Origin: Streptomyces nojiriensis
Lineage (GTDB): Bacteria > Actinomycetota > Actinomycetes > Streptomycetales > Streptomycetaceae
Direction of reading: 5' to 3'
Assembly (NCBI RefSeq): GCF_017639205.1
Contig: NZ_CP071139.1
Coordinates: forward strand, 2,682,001 to 2,746,000
Length of the DNA: 64,000 bases
Within the stretch, counting starts at the first letter, position 1. Each line of letters starts with the position of its first letter. A program made the translations under genes and the position numbers. Positions 33,109 to 41,884 of this stretch are shown in pieces. Under the pieces are notes generated by a model that was not told the origin of the DNA, searched no databases, and saw only the letters and a program-made list of their open reading frames with translations.

Positions 33109-33128
33109 CTCCTCGACGCGGTGGGGCG

Positions 33129-34109
33129 TCAGTTGTGGCTGTGCAGGACCTCGTTCAGGCCGCCCCAGGCCGCCTTGTACGGGCGGGCCTCGACGGCGCC
33201 GGTCACCGAGTTGCGGCGGAAGAGGATGTTGTTGGCGCCGGAGAGCTCCAGGGCCTTGACGATCTGGCCGTCCGGCAGGGTCACGCGGGTGCCCGCGGTC
33301 ACGTAGAGGCCGGCCTCGACCACGCACTCGTCGCCCAGTGCGATGCCCACGCCCGCCTCGGCGCCGATCAGGGTGCGCTCGCCGATCGAGATGATCTGCT
33401 TGCCGCCGCCCGAGAGGGTGCCCATGGTGGAGGCGCCGCCGCCGATGTCGGAGCCGTCGCCGACCACGACGCCCGCGGAGATGCGGCCCTCGACCATGGA
33501 GGTGCCGAGGGTGCCGGCGTTGAAGTTGACGAAGCCCTCGTGCATGACGGTGGTGCCCTCGGCGAGGTGCGCGCCGAGGCGGACGCGGTCCGCGTCGGCG
33601 ATGCGCACGCCCTTGGGGGCGACGTAGTCCGTCATCCGCGGGAACTTGTCGATCGAGGTGACCTGGAGGTGCAGGCCCTCGGCGCGCGCGTTGAGGCGGA
33701 CGGTCTCGACCTGGTCGACGGCGACCGGGCCCAGGGAGGTCCAGGCGACGTTCGCGAGCAGGCCGAAGACGCCGTCGAGGTTCTGGCCGTGCGGCTTGAC
33801 CAGGCGGTGGCTGAGCAGGTGCAGGCGCAGGTACGCGTCGTGCGCGTCCAGCGGCTTGTCCTCCAGGGAGGAGATGACCGTGCGGACGGCTACGACCTCG
33901 ACGCCGCGGACCGCGTCCGTGCGGATCGCCTTGGCCGCGGCGGCGCCCAGCAGCTCCACGGCCTGGTCGGCGGTGAGGCGCTCGGTGCCGGCCGGGCCGG
34001 GCTCGGCGACCAGCTCGGGGGCGGGGAACCAGGTGTCGAGGACGGTGCCGTCGGCGGTGAGGGTGGCAAGTCCGGCGGCGACGGCGCCGGTGGTACGCGT
34101 AGCAGTCAT
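33129..34109 (-). CDS. dapD: 2,3,4,5-tetrahydropyridine-2,6-dicarboxylate N-succinyltransferase DapD
   Basis: Cytosolic trimeric enzyme that succinylates tetrahydrodipicolinate in the diaminopimelate/lysine route. The 326 residues match the actinobacterial branch. The C-terminal half is a left-handed beta helix of hexapeptide repeats ([60 protein letters not shown]). Diaminopimelate is the peptidoglycan cross-linker here. It appears monocistronic, with a strong terminator downstream. Confidence 0.95.
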   Translation of the reverse strand: MTATRTTGAVAAGLATLTADGTVLDTWFPAPELVAEPGPAGTERLTADQAVELLGAAAAKAIRTDAVRGVEVVAVRTVISSLEDKPLDAHDAYLRLHLLSHRLVKPHGQNLDGVFGLLANVAWTSLGPVAVDQVETVRLNARAEGLHLQVTSIDKFPRMTDYVAPKGVRIADADRVRLGAHLAEGTTVMHEGFVNFNAGTLGTSMVEGRISAGVVVGDGSDIGGGASTMGTLSGGGKQIISIGERTLIGAEAGVGIALGDECVVEAGLYVTAGTRVTLPDGQIVKALELSGANNILFRRNSVTGAVEARPYKAAWGGLNEVLHSHN

Positions 34110-34118
34110 ATCCGAAAC

Positions 34119-35351
34119 CTAACCGGCGACGGCCTTCGGTCGCGAACCGGTCTCATGTGCCGGTCGCGCGGGTCGCCGCGTCCCCCGCGCACCCGTGACC
34201 AGCACGATCCCCCCGGCGGCCGCGCCGAGTACCGCGCACAGCGGCCACAGCAGCCCCGGCGCGGTGTCGTACAGGGCTCCCCCGAGGGGCGCGGCGAGCA
34301 CGGTGCCGCTGATGGAGACACCCGCGTACAGGCTCTGGAACCGGCCGATGGCGTGCTCGGGCGACTCGTCCGCGACGTACGCCGTGGCGGTGGTCTTGTA
34401 GAGGATCTCGCCGAGGGTGAGCAGCAGCATCATCGCGACGGCCGTCGCGGTACCGACCCCGAGCATCAGCATCGCGTAGCCGCCGCCCACCAGCACGAGC
34501 CCGCTGCCGATGACGTGCAGCGGGGAGCGTCGACGCAGGACGAGGGCGGCGGGGATCTCCAGGAGCAGGATGACGCCGCAGTTGACCGCGATGAGCCAGC
34601 CGTACGCGCGGGTGTCCATACCGTGGTCGGCGAGGTAGACGGGGAAGGTCGTGAGGTGCTGCCGGTAGACGATGTCGATGACGACGATCGCACCGAGCAG
34701 GACCAGTACGGCCGGCCGCGCACGCAACTCCGCCCACAGCCCTCCGCGGCCCAGACCCCCGTCCGGGGCCGCGGAAGGGGCGGTGGCGGCCCTGGCCGGG
34801 ACGACCCGGGCAATCCAGAGGGCGAAGCAGAGAGTGCCGAGGCCGTCCGCGACGAAGAGCCAGTCGTACGAGAGTCCGGTCGCAATGAGGGCCCCGACCG
34901 GTCCGCCCACCGCGAAGCCGCCGTTGGACAGGCAGCGGGTGACGGCGAAGGCCTGGCGGCGCGAGCCCTCCGGCACGGTGACGGCGACCAGCGCGGAATT
35001 GGCTGCGCGAATCACCCCGGAGGCGTACTGGGCGACCGGCAGAAGGAGGGCCAACAGGCCGATGGGGACCACCGGCAGAGCGACGAGGGCGGATCCGGCG
35101 AGGGCCGAGGCGGCCAGGAGCACCCGGCGGTGGCCGAAGCGGTCGCCGTACCAGCCGCCGGTGAAGTTGCCGGCGACCAGGCCGATGCCACCGATGCCGA
35201 CGATCAGGCCCGCCTGGGTGGTGTCGAGACCGCGCGGGCCGGTCAGGTAGAGGAAGACGAAGACGAAGGTGAAGCTGGCGACGGTGTTGACGAAGACCCC
35301 CGCAGCCAGCAGCCACACAACCCTCGGTACGGCCTTGAACCCCTGCAGCAC
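34119..35351 (-). CDS. Major facilitator superfamily exporter
   Basis: 410 residues with about 12 hydrophobic spans. MFS marks are GNFTGGWYGDRFGHRRVLL between TM2 and TM3 and GGPVGALIATGLSYDWLFV in TM5-6. It is a drug/H+ antiporter-type protein with unknown substrate. It is divergent from the HxlR-peroxiredoxin regulator with a 27-bp palindrome in the 90-bp gap, so exporter production is probably set by that regulator. Confidence 0.9.
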   Translation of the reverse strand: MLQGFKAVPRVVWLLAAGVFVNTVASFTFVFVFLYLTGPRGLDTTQAGLIVGIGGIGLVAGNFTGGWYGDRFGHRRVLLAASALAGSALVALPVVPIGLLALLLPVAQYASGVIRAANSALVAVTVPEGSRRQAFAVTRCLSNGGFAVGGPVGALIATGLSYDWLFVADGLGTLCFALWIARVVPARAATAPSAAPDGGLGRGGLWAELRARPAVLVLLGAIVVIDIVYRQHLTTFPVYLADHGMDTRAYGWLIAVNCGVILLLEIPAALVLRRRSPLHVIGSGLVLVGGGYAMLMLGVGTATAVAMMLLLTLGEILYKTTATAYVADESPEHAIGRFQSLYAGVSISGTVLAAPLGGALYDTAPGLLWPLCAVLGAAAGGIVLVTGARGTRRPARPAHETGSRPKAVAG

Positions 35352-35372
35352 ACCCGTGCCCCCTTGCCCGAT

Positions 35373-35399
35373 TAGTAAGTTCCCTTTGGGAACGGACTA
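35373..35399. promoter_or_regulatory. 27-bp interrupted palindrome, probable HxlR operator
   Basis: TAGT-aa-GTTCCC-TTT-GGGAAC-gg-ACTA: both the inner 6-bp arms and outer 4-bp arms are perfectly symmetric about the same centre. It sits in the short gap between the divergent MFS and regulator genes and can control both. Confidence 0.75.
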
Positions 35400-35441
35400 T
35401 GTCAGCATGACAGCCTTGGGTCAACGGACGAAGGAGTTCCC

Positions 35442-36317
35442 ATGGCCCAGCGCACACACCTCGGCGACGCGGACTGCGCCATCGCCCAGGCCCTCGATGT
35501 GGTGGGCGACTGGTGGACGCTGTTGATCGTGCGCGACGCCGCGCGCGGTCTGCACCGCTTCGACGAGCTCCAGCGCGAGTTGGGGGTGTCCCGCAAGGTG
35601 CTGGCGGAGCGGCTGAAGCTGCTCGTCGACGCCGGGGTGCTGTCGCGCGAGCCGTACCAGGAGCGCCCGGTGCGGCACGAGTACCGGCTGACCCCGCGCG
35701 GGCGGGGGCTGCTGCCGGTCCTGGTGGCCCTCCAGGACTGGGGAGACACCTGGGTCCTGGGAGAGGGAGAGATGACGGCGACGACCGACAAGGCCTCGCG
35801 CGAGGCGGAACGGGTGCACGCGCTGCGCGGCACGCGGGTGCCGCCGCTGCTGCTGCCGGACCGTTTCGGCGAGCTGAGCGACCCGGTGGCAGACACCCCG
35901 TTCACGGTCCTGTACTGCTTCCCGGGCGCGTACGCGCGCGCCGAGTCCTACCCGCCCGGCTGGGCCGGGATCCCGGGCGCCCGGGGCTGCACGTTCGAGT
36001 CGTGCACCTACCGCGACCAGCTCGCGGAGTTCACCGCGGCCGGCGCCACCGTGCACGGGGTGTCGACCCAGCGTCCGGACGAGCAGGGGGAGTTCGCGGA
36101 GCAGGAACGACTGCGGTTCCCGCTCCTGTCGGACGCGGATCTGGCGCTGACGGCCGCGCTGCGCCTGCCGACGTTCCGCGCGGCGGGCACGAGCCGGATC
36201 AAGCGGCTGACGCTCGTCATCGACCGCGACCGCACGGTCCGCGAGGTGATCTACCCGATCCAGGACATCGAGGCGAGCGTGCGGACGGCTCTCGCGGCGG
36301 TGCGCTCCGCGGGCTGA
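35442..36317 (+). CDS. HxlR-type DNA-binding domain fused to a peroxiredoxin-like domain
   Basis: 291 residues. Residues about 8-105 are an HxlR/MarR-like winged helix (IAQALDVVGDWWTLLIVRDA, FDELQRELGVSRKVLAERLK, HEYRLTPRGRGLLPVLVAL), with Cys12 at the family's sensing position. Residues about 130-288 are a redoxin domain with LYCFPG (Cys159) and PGARGCTFESCTYRD, where Cys183 and Cys188 align with the peroxidatic and resolving cysteines of BCP/PrxQ. The best reading is a thiol-redox-sensing repressor of the divergent MFS exporter. Peroxidase activity is possible but unproven. No frameshift joins the halves; they are one continuous frame. Confidence 0.88.
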   Translation: MAQRTHLGDADCAIAQALDVVGDWWTLLIVRDAARGLHRFDELQRELGVSRKVLAERLKLLVDAGVLSREPYQERPVRHEYRLTPRGRGLLPVLVALQDWGDTWVLGEGEMTATTDKASREAERVHALRGTRVPPLLLPDRFGELSDPVADTPFTVLYCFPGAYARAESYPPGWAGIPGARGCTFESCTYRDQLAEFTAAGATVHGVSTQRPDEQGEFAEQERLRFPLLSDADLALTAALRLPTFRAAGTSRIKRLTLVIDRDRTVREVIYPIQDIEASVRTALAAVRSAG

Positions 36318-36638
36318 GCGGGCCGGCCAGGCCGGGCAGCGGGCCGTCGGGCCATCGGTCCGTCGCGAACCCAGCGGCGCGGTCCGCACGGCAGCGGCGC
36401 CCCTGGGGCGGGTGTCCGCACAGCAGTGCCGACCGACCGGAGGGCGGGCCCCGCGGCGTCTGGCGCCATGGGGTCTTCCCGGGCCCGCAGGGCCGAGGGG
36501 AAGCATCGCAAGGCGGAGGGCCGCCCGTGTACTGGACGTACTCGGGCGGTCCGACAATCTGGGGGTCCCCGAACGGAGTCCGGGGGATGAGGTGCGGTGC
36601 CAGGCGTCGCGGGGCAGGCGGGACTTTGCGGATACCCC
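36318..36638. other. Gene-free 321-bp stretch, possibly a dispersed element
   Basis: No supported gene. The stretch has runs such as GTGTACTGGACGTACTCGGG, a TCCCC...GGGGGA stem (36576-36597) and GGTGCGGTGCCAGGCGTCGC. I recall near-identical strings recurring between genes in other Streptomyces, so it may be a genus-wide repeat; this window holds only one copy. It could also carry the terminators of the two convergent genes. Confidence 0.4.
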
Positions 36639-37190
36639 CTACGACGGCCGCAGCACCCGCCGCAGGACCTCTCGGGCGTACTCCTCGTCGTACGCGGCGT
36701 CCGTCAGCAGGACCTGCAGGCCGATCCCGTCCATGGCCGCCACCAGCGCCCGTGCGGTCACCGGGTCGGTCCGCGGCATCAGCGCCGCCGACACCGCCTC
36801 GCACCACTGCGCCGCCACCGGCCTCAGCGCCGGGCGGCGCAGGGCCGCGAGGTAGAGCTCGTACTCCAGCTCGACCCGGCCCCGGTCCCCCGCCAGGAAC
36901 TCCCCGAGCAGGCCGGCCAGGGCCCCGGCGAGGTCCGCGTCCGGGTCGGCCAGTGCGGCCGAGCGGGCCACCGCCTGCGCGAAGCCCTCGTTGGCCTGGC
37001 GCAGGGCGGCGACCAGCAGGTCGTCCAGCGTCTTGAAGTGGTACGTCGTCGACCCGAGCGGTACGTCGGCCTCCGCGGCGGCGCTGCGGTGGGTCAGCCC
37101 CGCGATGCCCCGCTCGCCCACCACCCGCAGCGCCGCGTCGATGATCCGCTGCCGCCGGTCCGGGTCGTAGCGCCGCACACCGGGGGTCAT
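36639..37190 (-). CDS. TetR-family repressor of the SMR exporter operon
   Basis: 183 residues with an N-terminal TetR helix-turn-helix (RRQRIIDAALRVVGERGIAG, DVPLGSTTYHFKTLDDLLVA) and a variable helical ligand domain. The ATG at 37190 shares a base with the stop of the SMR gene (TGATG), so they are one operon. Twin palindromes upstream of the operon are its likely targets (autoregulation). Confidence 0.93.
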   Translation of the reverse strand: MTPGVRRYDPDRRQRIIDAALRVVGERGIAGLTHRSAAAEADVPLGSTTYHFKTLDDLLVAALRQANEGFAQAVARSAALADPDADLAGALAGLLGEFLAGDRGRVELEYELYLAALRRPALRPVAAQWCEAVSAALMPRTDPVTARALVAAMDGIGLQVLLTDAAYDEEYAREVLRRVLRPS

Positions 37191-37510
37191 CAGTGGGCCC
37201 CGCCGAGATTCAGCAGGACCACGCCGCCGATCACCAGGGCGATCCCGGCGATCTTGGCGGCGGTGGCCGCCTCCCCCAGGAACACCATGCCTATGGCGGC
37301 GATCGCGGCGGTGCCGACGCCGGCCCATATCGCGTACGCCGTGCCGACCGACATCGACTTCAGCGTCTGCGCGAGCAGGGTGAAGGCGATGACGTAGCCC
37401 AGCAGGGTGCCCAGCGAAGGCCACAGCTTCGTGAAGCCGTCGCTGTACTTCATGGCGGTGGTTCCGGCGACCTCGGCGGCGATGGCCGCGGCAAGCATGA
37501 CGTAGGGCAT
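37190..37510 (-). CDS. Small multidrug resistance (SMR/EmrE-type) transporter
   Basis: 106 residues with four membrane spans. Glu13 in AAAIAAEVAGTTAMKYSDGF is the conserved proton/substrate carboxylate, and LAQTLKSMSVGTAYAIWAGV and GEAATAAKIAGIALVIGGVV match the family. It exports cationic compounds or guanidinium as a dimer. The ATG at 37510 is set by the family start (MPYVML). It is first gene of the operon with TetR. Confidence 0.94.
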   Translation of the reverse strand: MPYVMLAAAIAAEVAGTTAMKYSDGFTKLWPSLGTLLGYVIAFTLLAQTLKSMSVGTAYAIWAGVGTAAIAAIGMVFLGEAATAAKIAGIALVIGGVVLLNLGGAH

Positions 37511-37548
37511 GCGTACAACTGTACACATCAATGCGTACGGACGTACAC
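37511..37548. promoter_or_regulatory. Twin TetR operators, 22 bp apart
   Basis: GCGTAC-AACT-GTACACA starts at 37511 and GCGTAC-GGAC-GTACACA at 37533. Each holds the dyad GTAC-N4-GTAC, and the two centres are 22 bp apart (two helical turns). They lie at the very start of the SMR gene, where a bound TetR dimer pair would block the operon. Confidence 0.75.
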
Positions 37549-37635
37549 AAGCTGACGGGGAAACTGTCGCCATGCCCCTGACATGCTGGGATACGGTGTG
37601 CGTTCGATGGGGGAACGAACAGACGGAGCACACGC

Positions 37636-38952
37636 ATGACGCAGCACACAGGGTGGGGATCCACGGGGGCGCCCGGGCCGGGAGGCCCGGGAGGCCCGGG
37701 AGGCCCGGGAGGCGCGCCGCAGTGGGGAGGATGGGCCCCGCCGCCACCGCCGCGGCCCGGGACGGTGCCGCTGAAGCCCCTCGGCCTCGGGGACGTCGTC
37801 AGCGCCTCCTTCGCCACCTTCGGCCGCTACTGGAAGCAGCTCGCCGGTGTGATGCTGGCCGTGCTGGGCCTGTGCCTGCTGGTCATGGCCCTGCTGGCGG
37901 GCATCGCCGTCGCCGCGGTGTACGACCACATCGAGCCGGTCTTCGACCCGCCCTTCGGGCAGGACCCGGCGGCCGAGCACCTCACCCCGATCATCGTCGC
38001 GGGCGTCACGCTGTTCGTGCTGCTGTCCGCCGTGGGGCTGCTGAGCATGGCCATGCTCACCGCCGTGTGCCCGGCGGTCCTCCAGCAGGCGGTCCTCGGC
38101 CGGCCCGCCACGTTCCGCGCGATGTGGCGCACGGCCCTGCGGCGGACTCCCTCCGTCCTGGGCACGCTGGTGCTCACGGGGCTGATCGCGGGCGCTCCCG
38201 TGCTCGCCGCCATGGCGGTGTGGATTCCGGTGATGGTCGTCTCCGTCTCCGGCGACGACCCGTCACCCGCGGCCCTGGCCCTCCTGCCCCTGCTCATGCT
38301 GCCCGCCATCCCGGTATCCGTCTGGCTCGGCACCCGGCTCAGCCTGGCCCCCGCCGTGGCGGTCATGGAGAAGGCCGGCCCCGTCACCGCACTGCGCCGC
38401 TCGGCCGCGCTGGTCAAGGGCGACTGGTGGCGGATCTTCGGCATCACCCTGGTCGGCAGCATGATCGCGATGAGCATCGCCTACATGATCCAGATGCCCT
38501 TCCAGCTCGTCGGCATGTTCGGGATGGTCCCGCTCATGGCCGCGGCGGGCGAGGGGGCCGAGGGGACCGACCCGTCGACGGGCATGATCGTCGCCCTCGT
38601 GTTCGGCTTCCTGTGCATCATGGTCGGCGGCGCCGTGAGCCAGATGTTCCAGATCGGGTACACCCAGCTGTTCAGCAATCTGCTGTACGTGGACCAGCGG
38701 ATCCGGCGCGAGAACCTCGCCCAGGCCCTCCTCGCCGAACTCGCCGATCAGGCCCCCGCCGCCGGACCCGTGCCCACGCCCTCGGACCCGCCCTCGGACC
38801 CGCCCGCGGACCCGCCCTCGGACCCGCCCGCGGACACGCTCGCGCACACGCTCACGGACGCCGACGCACCCACCGTGGCGCACCCGGACCGGCCGGAACC
38901 GCGACCCGAACCGGAGCCGGACACGCTGCCCGACGGGCCGAAGGACGACTGA
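37636..38952 (+). CDS. Polytopic membrane protein with Gly/Pro-rich N-terminus
   Basis: 438 residues. The N-terminus is a Pro-Gly-Gly run coded by a 9-bp repeat (about 37683-37712). About six membrane spans follow (for example AGVMLAVLGLCLLVMALLAG, LVLTGLIAGAPVLAAMAVW, IFGITLVGSMIAMSIAYMI), with a GDWWRI motif of the glycerophosphodiester-phosphodiesterase membrane-domain-like family between them. The C-terminal 60 residues are Asp/Pro-rich repeats (SDPPSDPPADPP). Transport, lipid or secretion role unknown; similar proteins are frequent in Streptomyces. Confidence 0.82.
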   Translation: MTQHTGWGSTGAPGPGGPGGPGGPGGAPQWGGWAPPPPPRPGTVPLKPLGLGDVVSASFATFGRYWKQLAGVMLAVLGLCLLVMALLAGIAVAAVYDHIEPVFDPPFGQDPAAEHLTPIIVAGVTLFVLLSAVGLLSMAMLTAVCPAVLQQAVLGRPATFRAMWRTALRRTPSVLGTLVLTGLIAGAPVLAAMAVWIPVMVVSVSGDDPSPAALALLPLLMLPAIPVSVWLGTRLSLAPAVAVMEKAGPVTALRRSAALVKGDWWRIFGITLVGSMIAMSIAYMIQMPFQLVGMFGMVPLMAAAGEGAEGTDPSTGMIVALVFGFLCIMVGGAVSQMFQIGYTQLFSNLLYVDQRIRRENLAQALLAELADQAPAAGPVPTPSDPPSDPPADPPSDPPADTLAHTLTDADAPTVAHPDRPEPRPEPEPDTLPDGPKDD

Positions 38953-38980
38953 GCGGCCCGACGGGCCGCCCTGCGGACAT

Positions 38981-39019
38981 GAGGAAGGGCCCCCGGCACG
39001 ATGCCGGGGGCCCTTCCTC
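38981..39019. terminator. Bidirectional terminator, perfect 18-bp stem
   Basis: GAGGAAGGGCCCCCGGCA-CGA-TGCCGGGGGCCCTTCCTC stands between the convergent membrane gene and the end of the suf operon. Confidence 0.95.
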
Positions 39020-39031
39020 GTTCACCACCGC

Positions 39032-39376
39032 TCAGACGTTGAAGCCGAGCGCGCGGAGCTGCTCGCGGCCGTCGTCCGTGATCTTGTCCGGGCCCCACGG
39101 CGGCATCCAGACCCAGTTGATCCGGAGTTCGCTGACGATGCCGTCCGTCGCCGACTTCGCCTGGTCCTCGATGACGTCCGTCAGCGGGCAGGCCGCCGAG
39201 GTCAGCGTCATGTCGAGGGTGGCGATGTTCGCGTCGTCGATGTGGATGCCGTAGATCAGGCCCAGGTTGACGACGTCGATGCCCAGCTCGGGGTCGACCA
39301 CGTCGTAGAGGGCCTCGCGGACCTCCTCCTCGGTGGCCGGCTTGATCGACGCCTCGGGCGTCGCGTTCTCGGTCAT
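39032..39376 (-). CDS. DUF59/MIP18-family Fe-S assembly protein (SufT-like)
   Basis: 114 residues of a DUF59 domain: EALYDVVDPELGIDVVNLGL, IYGIHIDDANIATLDMTLTS and the family Cys in SAACPLTDVIEDQ. The family helps hand Fe-S clusters to targets. It is last gene of the suf operon and its ATG overlaps the sufU stop (ATGA). Older annotations sometimes name it paaD; there is no phenylacetate context here. Confidence 0.93.
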   Translation of the reverse strand: MTENATPEASIKPATEEEVREALYDVVDPELGIDVVNLGLIYGIHIDDANIATLDMTLTSAACPLTDVIEDQAKSATDGIVSELRINWVWMPPWGPDKITDDGREQLRALGFNV

Positions 39377-39834
39377 GCCGTCTTCCTCTCCGCGCCGCCC
39401 AGAGCCTGGGCGGTCGCGTCCTTCCACGCCATCCAGCTCAGCAGAGCACACTTCACACGAGCCGGGTACTTGGAGACGCCGACGAACGCGACCGCGTCCT
39501 CCAGCACCTCCTCCATGGCCTCGTCGGGCTCGATCTTGCCCTTGGACTGCATCATCTCCAGGAAGACTGCCTGGATCTTCTGCGCCTCGGCCAGTTCCTT
39601 GCCCACGAGCAGCTCGTTCAGCACGGACGCGCTGGCCTGGCTGATGGAGCAGCCCTGGCCCTCGTAGGAGACGTCGGTCAGCGTCTCGCCGTCGTACTTC
39701 ACGCGCAGCGTGATCTCGTCACCGCACGTCGGATTGACGTGGTGCACCTCGGCGTCGCCGTCGCGCAGGCCACGCCCGTGCGGGTGCTTGTAGTGGTCCA
39801 GGATCAGTTCCTGGTACATCGAATCCAGCTTCAC
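39373..39834 (-). CDS. sufU: SufU-type sulfur-relay/scaffold protein
   Basis: 153 residues. The zinc/sulfur ligands are Cys37 and Asp39 (NPTCGDE), Cys62 (QGCSIS) and Cys129 (VKCALL), the SufU pattern. The 18-residue insertion between the second and third cysteine regions separates it from IscU. It takes sulfur from SufS for SufBCD. It is coded 22 bases after sufS within the same operon. Confidence 0.95.
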   Translation of the reverse strand: MKLDSMYQELILDHYKHPHGRGLRDGDAEVHHVNPTCGDEITLRVKYDGETLTDVSYEGQGCSISQASASVLNELLVGKELAEAQKIQAVFLEMMQSKGKIEPDEAMEEVLEDAVAFVGVSKYPARVKCALLSWMAWKDATAQALGGAERKTA

Positions 39835-39856
39835 TGCGTCCTCGTCGCCTCGTCCG

Positions 39857-41113
39857 TCAGCCGAAGAAGTTCCGTACGTGCTCCAGCCCGTCGATCAGCG
39901 CGTCGACCTCGGCCGGAGAGGAGTACAGGTAGAAAGACGCTCGCGTCGTCGCAGGAATTCCGTAGCGCAGGCAGACGGGGCGCGCGCAGTGGTGTCCCAC
40001 GCGGACCGCGATGCCCTGCTCGTCGAGTACCTGGCCGACGTCGTGCGGGTGGATGTCACCCAGGACGAAGGAGATCGCGGCGCCGCGGTCCTCGGCCGTG
40101 GTGGGGCCGATGATCCGCAGGTCGGGCACCTCCGCGAGGCGCTTGATCGCGTACTCGGTGATCGCGTGCTCGTGCGCGGCGATCTTGTCCATGCCGATCG
40201 CGGTCAGGTAGTCCACGGCCGCACCGAGGCCGACGGCCTGGGCGATCGGGGGCGTACCGGCCTCGAACTTGTGCGGCGCGGGAGCGTAGGTCGAGGCGTG
40301 CATCGACACGGTCTCGATCATCTCGCCGCCGCCGAGGAACGGAGGCAGGTCCTCCAGGAGCTCCTGGCGGCCCCAGAGGACGCCGATGCCGGTCGGGCCG
40401 CACATCTTGTGACCGGTGAAGGCCACGAAGTCGGCGCCGAGCGCCTGCACGTCCAGCGGCATGTGCGGGGCGGCCTGGGAGGCGTCGATCAGCACGAGGG
40501 CGCCGACGTCCTGGGCGCGCCGGACGATCGCCTCGACCGGGTTGACCGTGCCCATGATGTTGGAGACCAGCGTGAAGGAGACGATCTTCGTCTTCTCCGT
40601 GATGACCTCTTCGATGTTGGACAGGTCGAGCCGGCCGTCGTCGGTGAGGCCGAACCACTTCAGCTTCGCGCCGGTGCGCTGCGCCAGCAGCTGCCACGGC
40701 ACGATGTTGGAGTGGTGCTCCATCTCCGTGATGGCGATCTCGGTCTCGCGGTCGACCCGGTAGGGCTCGTCCGCCCAGCCGAGCATGTTCGCGACCAGGT
40801 TGAGCGACTCCGAGGCGTTCTTGGTGAAGATCACCTCGTCGCGGCTCGGCGCGTTGATGAAGGCGGCGACCTTGTCGCGGGCGCCCTCGTACAGCGCCGT
40901 GGCCTCCTCGGCGAGCACGTGCACGCCACGGTGGACGTTGGCGTTGTGCTGCTCGTAGTACTCGTTCAGCGCGTCGAGCACCTGGCGCGGCTTCTGCGAG
41001 GTCGCCGCGTTGTCCAGGTAAACGATCTTCTTCCCGTCGTGGACCACACGATCCAGAAGGGGGAAGTCCTTTCGGATCGCCTCGATGTCGAGGAGGCCAG
41101 GCAACTGTGTCAC
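39857..41113 (-). CDS. sufS: Cysteine desulfurase SufS
   Basis: PLP enzyme releasing sulfane sulfur from cysteine. 418 residues with YLDNAATSQKPRQVLDAL at the start, the Schiff-base Lys in FTGHKMCGPTGIGVLWG and the active-site Cys in VRVGHHCARPVCLRYG. The ATG at 41113 overlaps the sufC stop. It supplies SufU in the next gene. Confidence 0.97.
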   Translation of the reverse strand: MTQLPGLLDIEAIRKDFPLLDRVVHDGKKIVYLDNAATSQKPRQVLDALNEYYEQHNANVHRGVHVLAEEATALYEGARDKVAAFINAPSRDEVIFTKNASESLNLVANMLGWADEPYRVDRETEIAITEMEHHSNIVPWQLLAQRTGAKLKWFGLTDDGRLDLSNIEEVITEKTKIVSFTLVSNIMGTVNPVEAIVRRAQDVGALVLIDASQAAPHMPLDVQALGADFVAFTGHKMCGPTGIGVLWGRQELLEDLPPFLGGGEMIETVSMHASTYAPAPHKFEAGTPPIAQAVGLGAAVDYLTAIGMDKIAAHEHAITEYAIKRLAEVPDLRIIGPTTAEDRGAAISFVLGDIHPHDVGQVLDEQGIAVRVGHHCARPVCLRYGIPATTRASFYLYSSPAEVDALIDGLEHVRNFFG

Positions 41114-41877
41114 GCGGTCGCGCCACCCTTCGTGCTGTAGGACTCGTAGCCTTCGGCCTCCAGCTTGTCGGCGAGCTCGGCGCCGCCGGACTCGGCGATG
41201 CGGCCCTCGGAGAAGACGTGGACGAAGTCGGGCTTGATGTAGCGGAGGATCCGCGTGTAGTGCGTGATCAGCAGCGTGCCGACCTCGCCGGTCGCGCGGA
41301 CGCGGTTGACGCCCTCGGAGACCTGGCGCAGGGCGTCGACGTCGAGACCGGAGTCGGTCTCGTCGAGGATCGCGATCTTCGGCTTCAGGAGCTCCAGCTG
41401 CAGGATCTCGTGGCGCTTCTTCTCACCGCCGGAGAAGCCCTCGTTGACGTTGCGCTCGGCGAAGGCCGGGTCCATCTGGAGCTGCTCCATCGCGGACTTG
41501 ACCTCCTTCACCCAGGTACGCAGCTTCGGCGCCTCGCCGCGGATCGCGGTGGCCGAGGTGCGCAGGAAGTTGGAGACCGAGACACCGGGGACCTCGACCG
41601 GGTACTGCATCGCGAGGAAGACGCCGGCGCGGGCGCGCTCGTCGACGGACATCTCCAGGACGTCCTCGCCGTCGAGGGTCACGGTGCCACCGGTGATGGT
41701 GTACTTCGGGTGACCGGCGAGCGAGTAAGCCAGGGTGGACTTGCCGGAGCCGTTCGGACCCATGATGGCGTGCGTCTCACCCTGCTTGACGGTGAGGTCG
41801 ACGCCCTTGAGGATCTCGCGGGCGCCGTTCTCGGCCTCGACGGAGACGTGCAGGTCGTGGATTTCAAGCGTTGCCAT
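41110..41877 (-). CDS. sufC: Fe-S assembly ATPase SufC
   Basis: 255-residue ABC-type ATPase without membrane domain. Walker A is GPNGSGKSTLAYS, the signature is EGFSGGEKKRHEIL and Walker B is PKIAILDETDSGLD. It drives the SufBCD scaffold, with SufB and SufD coded upstream in the same operon. It overlaps sufS by the ATGA pattern. Confidence 0.97.
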   Translation of the reverse strand: MATLEIHDLHVSVEAENGAREILKGVDLTVKQGETHAIMGPNGSGKSTLAYSLAGHPKYTITGGTVTLDGEDVLEMSVDERARAGVFLAMQYPVEVPGVSVSNFLRTSATAIRGEAPKLRTWVKEVKSAMEQLQMDPAFAERNVNEGFSGGEKKRHEILQLELLKPKIAILDETDSGLDVDALRQVSEGVNRVRATGEVGTLLITHYTRILRYIKPDFVHVFSEGRIAESGGAELADKLEAEGYESYSTKGGATA

Positions 41878-41884
41878 GGATACC

